NCBI GenBank assembly: GCA_900544685.1
Contig: UQWA01000029.1
Location: 1-37,855, forward strand
Source: an uncultured Lachnospiraceae bacterium
GTDB lineage: Bacteria; Bacillota; Clostridia; Lachnospirales; Lachnospiraceae
Length of the DNA stretch: 37,855 nucleotides
Direction of reading: 5' to 3'
The notes under the pieces were generated by a model. The model was given only the letters and a program-made list of their open reading frames with translations. It was not told where the DNA came from and did no database searches. Shown piece after piece: positions 34,544 to 37,855 of the stretch. Within the stretch, counting starts at the first letter, position 1, and each line of letters starts with the position of its first letter. The position numbers and the translations under genes are program-made.

Positions 34544-35311
34544 TTATTTATTGTCTGCCACCAGTTTCTTAAATCCATTTACCATGACACTGGCATCCAT
34601 ACCAAAGGTAACCATATCGAATCCCATCTTGTAATAATCCTGAATCCAGTCTTCTCTTGCAGTAAAGATAATGGACAGCTTTCCTGCTGCTTTGCAGGCT
34701 TTGATGATACGTTCAAATGCAGCAATCATTTTTGGATTCTGGAAATCCCCAGGCATTCCCATAGAAATAGATAAGTCAAACGGACCTACGAAGATACCGT
34801 CCACACCTTCCAGTGCAGTGATCTCTTCGATGTGTTCCAGACAGCCAACTGTTTCACACTGTGGAATCAGAAGGGTCTCTTCATTCCAGTATTTCATCTG
34901 CTGATCCAGCGGCAGATTTCCCGGCTTGCCAAAGCACCAGCGGTCCTTACGGCTTCCGCTGTAACCACGTTTTCCAACCGGAGCATATTTACCAAATTCA
35001 ATCAGTTTCTGAACCTGTTCTACTGTTTCAATATAAGGTACAATCAGTCCTGCTGCGCCCTGATCCAGAAGCTTTAAGATGGCTGGTCTTGCAATTTCAC
35101 GCACACGGCACAGAGGCACCAGTCCTGAACTCTCTGCTGCACGGATGCACTCCAGAGAAGATTCCACATCAAATGGACCATGCTCATTATCCACAATGAT
35201 AAAATCCAGTCCAGTCTGTCCCAGAGCTTCTACTACATTCGCTCCACCCAGTTCCACAAATGTTCCAAGAGCGTTTTCGCCTTTATTTGCCATTTCTCTT
35301 AATTTATTCAT
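34544..35311 (-). CDS. HpcH/HpaI-family 2-oxo-acid aldolase
   Basis: 255 aa. Class II (metal) pyruvate aldolase of the HpcH/HpaI/RhmA family. The barrel motifs are DNEHGPFD with the catalytic His, an Arg in CRVREIARP, QGAAGLIVPYIET, the metal Glu in QCETVGCLEHIEEI and the metal Asp in FVGPFDLSISMG. It would cleave a 2-keto-3-deoxy acid to pyruvate and an aldehyde. Its neighbours uxuA, the SDR and kdgK suggest a 2-keto-3-deoxygluconate or its 6-phosphate as substrate, but family members also use rhamnonate-type or aromatic substrates. GAGGAG lies 8 nt before the ATG. It is separated from the SDR gene by a structured element. Confidence 0.9.
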   Translation of the reverse strand: MNKLREMANKGENALGTFVELGGANVVEALGQTGLDFIIVDNEHGPFDVESSLECIRAAESSGLVPLCRVREIARPAILKLLDQGAAGLIVPYIETVEQVQKLIEFGKYAPVGKRGYSGSRKDRWCFGKPGNLPLDQQMKYWNEETLLIPQCETVGCLEHIEEITALEGVDGIFVGPFDLSISMGMPGDFQNPKMIAAFERIIKACKAAGKLSIIFTAREDWIQDYYKMGFDMVTFGMDASVMVNGFKKLVADNK

Positions 35312-35350
35312 CGATTTTTCTCCTCGTATTCACATACTTATATTGCAAAA

Positions 35351-35487
35351 GCAGAATCTGTTATATATTACACTCCAGACCGTAAAGCAGCGTCGGTGCT
35401 CAGAGACCGTATTCTGGTCTCTTATGCATCCGCTACGCTGCGATAAGAGCGAGAGCGTGTCTGGATGTAATATTATACAGATTCTGC
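35351..35487. repeat. Large structured inverted-repeat element between the SDR and aldolase genes
   Basis: Outer arms 35351-35380 and 35459-35487 form a nearly perfect 29-30-bp inverted repeat (ends GCAGAATCTG/CAGATTCTGC and CCAGAC/GTCTGG). The core between them nests GCAGCGT/ACGCTGC (35387-35393 with 35435-35441) and AGAGACC/GGTCTCT (35402-35408 with 35416-35422). A T run (GTTTTT) follows the right arm on the plus strand. It may act as attenuator, stabiliser or mobile palindrome. Confidence 0.6.
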
Positions 35488-35499
35488 GTTTTTCAATAT

Positions 35500-36345
35500 T
35501 TATACTCCAGAATATGCTGCAAATCCAGCATCGATTGGAAGTACTACTCCTGTTACGGCGCTTGCTGCCTTGTCATCGCAGAGGAAGAAAGTTCCTCCGA
35601 TCAGTTCTTCGCTGTCTACAAAACGGTGTGTCGGAGTTCCATTTAAAATCTTTGCAGAACGCGCTGTCGGTGTACCATCTTCGTTAAATAACAACGCACG
35701 GTTCTGATTGGTTACCAGAAATCCAGGTGCGATCGCGTTGCAGCGGATTCCGGTTCCTGCGAAGTGAGTAGCCAGCCACTGTGTCAGATTGCTGACTGCA
35801 GCTTTTGCTCCTGAATATGCTGGAATCTTGGTCAGTGGAATATAAGCGTTCATAGAAGAAATATTCAGGATGCATCCAGATTTTCTCTCTACCATATCTT
35901 TTGCAAAAATCTGTGTCGGAAGCAGTGTTCCCTGAAAATTCAGGCTGAACAGATCATTAACCCCTTCCATATCCAGATCAAAGAATGTCTTCTGTCCCGG
36001 TTTTGCTTCGTGCTGATATTCATTATCTGTGGTTGCACGAGGATTGTTTCCACCTGCTCCGTTGATCAGAATGTCACATGGACCAAATTCTGCCAAAACC
36101 TGCTCATGAATTTCTTCCATTCTTTCTTTGTCAAGCACGTTTCCTTCGTATCCGTTGCAGATAAATCCTTCTGCTCTCAGTTCTTCTGCCAGTTTTTCTA
36201 CTTTGATTCCGGTACGGTTAATGGCAGCTACTTTTGCTCCTGCCTGTGCAAATGCACGTGCCATCGTGCTGCAGATTACTCCGCCTGCTCCGGTAATTAC
36301 GACTACTTTTCCTGTAAAATCTACATTTAAAGGTAAATCCATCAT
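35500..36345 (-). CDS. uxuB: SDR-family D-mannonate/fructuronate oxidoreductase
   Basis: 281 aa. Short-chain dehydrogenase with a nucleotide motif (VVVITGAGGVICSTMARAFAQAGAKVAAI), NGAGG and the catalytic Ser and Tyr-x-x-x-Lys (NISSMNAYIPLTKIPAYSGAKAAV). The SDR type replaces the larger polyol-dehydrogenase UxuB of E. coli in many Firmicutes (Bacillus YjmF/UxuB) and reduces D-fructuronate to D-mannonate with NADH. The start is the ATG at 36345, with AGAGGG 8 nt upstream. uxuA ends 19 bp before it. Role is inferred from this context. Confidence 0.85.
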   Translation of the reverse strand: MMDLPLNVDFTGKVVVITGAGGVICSTMARAFAQAGAKVAAINRTGIKVEKLAEELRAEGFICNGYEGNVLDKERMEEIHEQVLAEFGPCDILINGAGGNNPRATTDNEYQHEAKPGQKTFFDLDMEGVNDLFSLNFQGTLLPTQIFAKDMVERKSGCILNISSMNAYIPLTKIPAYSGAKAAVSNLTQWLATHFAGTGIRCNAIAPGFLVTNQNRALLFNEDGTPTARSAKILNGTPTHRFVDSEELIGGTFFLCDDKAASAVTGVVLPIDAGFAAYSGV

Positions 36346-36364
36346 CTTCGTATCCCTCTTTCTC

Positions 36365-37420
36365 TTAATCCAGATTGCCGCCGTTTGCTTCAATCAGTCC
36401 GTTAATATAAGCTGTTCCAAGCGCACGGTCATATAATCCGTAGCCAGGTTTTGCGTCAGATCCTACTTCATCCCAGATCATTCTTCCATGGTCCGGTCTG
36501 AAATATCCGGTAAATCCAGTATCTACCAGAGCTTTTACGATTGCATTCATATCCAGAGAACCGTCCTGTGTCAGATGACCAGACTCTTCAAAAGAAGTAT
36601 CCGGAAGGATCTTTACATTACGGATATGCATGAATCCGATTCTGCCCATTGCAGAGTACTTGCGAACCATCTTAGGAATATCGTTCTTTGGTGAGCATCC
36701 CAGAGATCCTGTACACAGACACAGACTGTTTGCAGGGCTGTCCACAATACTTAAATATCTGTCCAGATTTTCTTCACAGGTGATCACTCTTGGCAGTCCG
36801 AAGATCGGATATGGAGGATCATCTGGATGAAGTGCCATCACTACGTCGCATTCTTCTGCAACCGGGATCACACGTTTCAGGAAATATTCGATATTCGCCC
36901 ACAGACCTTCTTCTCCCAGTTCTCCATAAGCACGGATCAGATCACGTACTTCTTCCTGAGTATAGCTGGAATCCCAGCCCGGAAGATGAATATCATCCTT
37001 TAACGGATCCAGTCCCTTTAACTGATCCCAGTACATTACAAGACTTGTAGAGCCATCTTCTGCTGCTTTGTCAAGCTGTGTTCTGGTCCAGTCAAATACC
37101 GGCATAAAGTTATATGTGATACATTTGATGCCGTATTTTGCACAACGGCGGATATTTTCACAGTAATGTTCGATATGAAGGTCTCTCTCTGGTTTACCCA
37201 GTTTGATTTCTTCTGTAACCGGAATGGATTCTACTACATCGAATACCAGTCCGTTTGCCGCACATTCATCTACCAGATGCTTGATGCTCTCTTCCGGCCA
37301 TACCTCGCCCGGTTTTACATCATATACGGCAGATACGATGGAACGCATGCCAGGAATCTGGCGGATCTGTTCCAGTTTGACAGGGTCACTGTCACCATAC
37401 CAACGAAATGAACTTTTCAT
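36365..37420 (-). CDS. uxuA: Mannonate dehydratase
   Basis: 351 aa. It removes water from D-mannonate to give 2-keto-3-deoxy-D-gluconate. A TIM-barrel of the xylose-isomerase-like type, with the typical N-terminus FRWYGDSDPVKLEQIRQIPGM, the metal-binding region ALHPDDPPYPIFGLPRVI, LCLCTGSLG and the C-terminal YFRPDHGRMIWDE. The start is the ATG at 37420, with AAGGAGA 5 nt upstream; the longer open frame overlaps the kdgK stop. Follows kdgK by 13 bp and precedes the SDR gene. Confidence 0.96.
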   Translation of the reverse strand: MKSSFRWYGDSDPVKLEQIRQIPGMRSIVSAVYDVKPGEVWPEESIKHLVDECAANGLVFDVVESIPVTEEIKLGKPERDLHIEHYCENIRRCAKYGIKCITYNFMPVFDWTRTQLDKAAEDGSTSLVMYWDQLKGLDPLKDDIHLPGWDSSYTQEEVRDLIRAYGELGEEGLWANIEYFLKRVIPVAEECDVVMALHPDDPPYPIFGLPRVITCEENLDRYLSIVDSPANSLCLCTGSLGCSPKNDIPKMVRKYSAMGRIGFMHIRNVKILPDTSFEESGHLTQDGSLDMNAIVKALVDTGFTGYFRPDHGRMIWDEVGSDAKPGYGLYDRALGTAYINGLIEANGGNLD

Positions 37421-37433
37421 ATTTTTCTCCTTC

Positions 37434-37855
37434 TTATCTCTGTACTCTTGCTCCTGCTCCACCCATGATTGCTTCTACTTCTTTCTTGCTTGCCATAGTA
37501 GTATCACCTGGTGTAGTCATAGCAAGCGCACCATGAGCAGCCCCGTAATTAACAGCTGCTTCTGCATCACCTGTTGTCATCAGACCATAGATCAGTCCGG
37601 ATGCAAAGGAATCTCCTCCTCCTACACGGTCCATGATTTCCAGACCCTTGTAGTCTTTTGCCTTGTAGATCTCTCCGTCTGCCCAGCAGATTGCGCTCCA
37701 GTCGTTTACAGTAGCTGTTCTTACTGTACGCAGTGTGGTAGCAACTGCCTTGAAGTTCGGGTAGGTCTTAGCTGCTTCGTTGATCATCTTCTTGTATCCG
37801 TCCAGATTCAGTTCCTTCAGGTTGGCATCATTTCCTTCAATTTCAAATCCAAGGC
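37434..37855 (-). CDS. kdgK: 2-keto-3-deoxygluconate kinase (PfkB family), partial (5' end beyond window)
   Basis: About 140 C-terminal codons are visible and the frame stays open to the window edge. The PfkB signature DRVGGGDSFASGLIYGLM, with the catalytic Asp in GGGDS, is present, as is VNDWSAICWADGEIYKAKDY ahead of it. PfkB enzymes phosphorylate sugars; with uxuA and the SDR next to it, 2-keto-3-deoxygluconate is the likely substrate, giving KDPG. The C-terminus ends GGAGARVQR. It overlaps nothing and is 13 bp before uxuA. Confidence 0.88.
   Translation of the reverse strand, partial: LGFEIEGNDANLKELNLDGYKKMINEAAKTYPNFKAVATTLRTVRTATVNDWSAICWADGEIYKAKDYKGLEIMDRVGGGDSFASGLIYGLMTTGDAEAAVNYGAAHGALAMTTPGDTTMASKKEVEAIMGGAGARVQR

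Noticed and set aside
1..37855. CRISPR array, tRNA/rRNA genes, insertion sequences or phage genes
   Set aside because: No regularly spaced repeats, no cloverleaf or ribosomal motifs, no transposase or integrase motif seen on either strand.

Overview
The window looks like a chromosomal segment of an anaerobic, low-to-mid GC Firmicute of the Lachnospiraceae type (Blautia, Dorea or Coprococcus-like). Supporting signs are pyruvate:ferredoxin oxidoreductase, pyruvate phosphate dikinase, a nine-gene V-type ATPase operon, an alpha2-type glycyl-tRNA synthetase, LCP proteins, an LTA-synthase-like enzyme, a DUF6472-like Cys-rich mini-protein, and strong AGGAGG ribosome sites throughout. Genus and species cannot be fixed from the sequence alone. 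Almost every gene lies on the minus strand; only the 166-aa membrane protein (2082) and the LTA-synthase-like gene (32322) are on the plus strand. I see no tRNA, rRNA, IS element, phage gene or CRISPR array.

Layout, left to right. 1-2.6 kb: a lipoprotein cut by the window edge, a membrane-anchored polysaccharide deacetylase, and a divergent small membrane protein. 2.8-5.6 kb: ppdK with a leader that carries an early terminator. 5.8-12.6 kb: an operon read from a consensus promoter at 12.6 kb (M16C peptidase, era, recO, lipoprotein, glyS). 12.7-16.4 kb: nifJ. 16.7-18.2 kb: a GNAT acetyltransferase overlapping a 57-aa DUF3006-like protein, then a Phd-like antitoxin / HicA-like toxin pair with a repeat-rich operator. 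18.2-20.1 kb: metA (with a terminator-like hairpin in its leader), preceded by an XRE regulator and its membrane partner. 20.2-20.3 kb: a structured intergenic element. 20.4-23.0 kb: two tandem LCP paralogues. 23.1-31.8 kb: V-ATPase genes in the order G/H-I-K-E-C-F-A-B-D. 31.9-34.4 kb: the DUF6472-like gene and the LTA-synthase-like gene. 34.5 kb to the end: a hexuronate operon (kdgK, cut by the edge; uxuA; SDR fructuronate reductase; a structured intergenic element; an HpcH/HpaI aldolase).

How the genes fit together. nifJ and ppdK sit at the pyruvate node of anaerobic metabolism. The V-ATPase proteolipid keeps all five ligands of the Enterococcus hirae Na+ site, so sodium coupling is likely. 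The uxuA/SDR/kdgK/aldolase set would take D-fructuronate through 2-keto-3-deoxygluconate toward pyruvate. The deacetylase, LCP pair and LTA-synthase-like protein form a cell-envelope group; the deacetylase, both LCP proteins and the edge lipoprotein share Thr/Glu-rich low-complexity tracts.

Most of the window is ordinary core genome. The items most worth a second look are the ppdK leader, the non-canonical toxin-antitoxin pair, the Asp at the specificity position of MetA, the metA leader hairpin, and two large structured intergenic elements (20.2 and 35.4 kb). I found no clear evidence of a wholly new multi-gene system.
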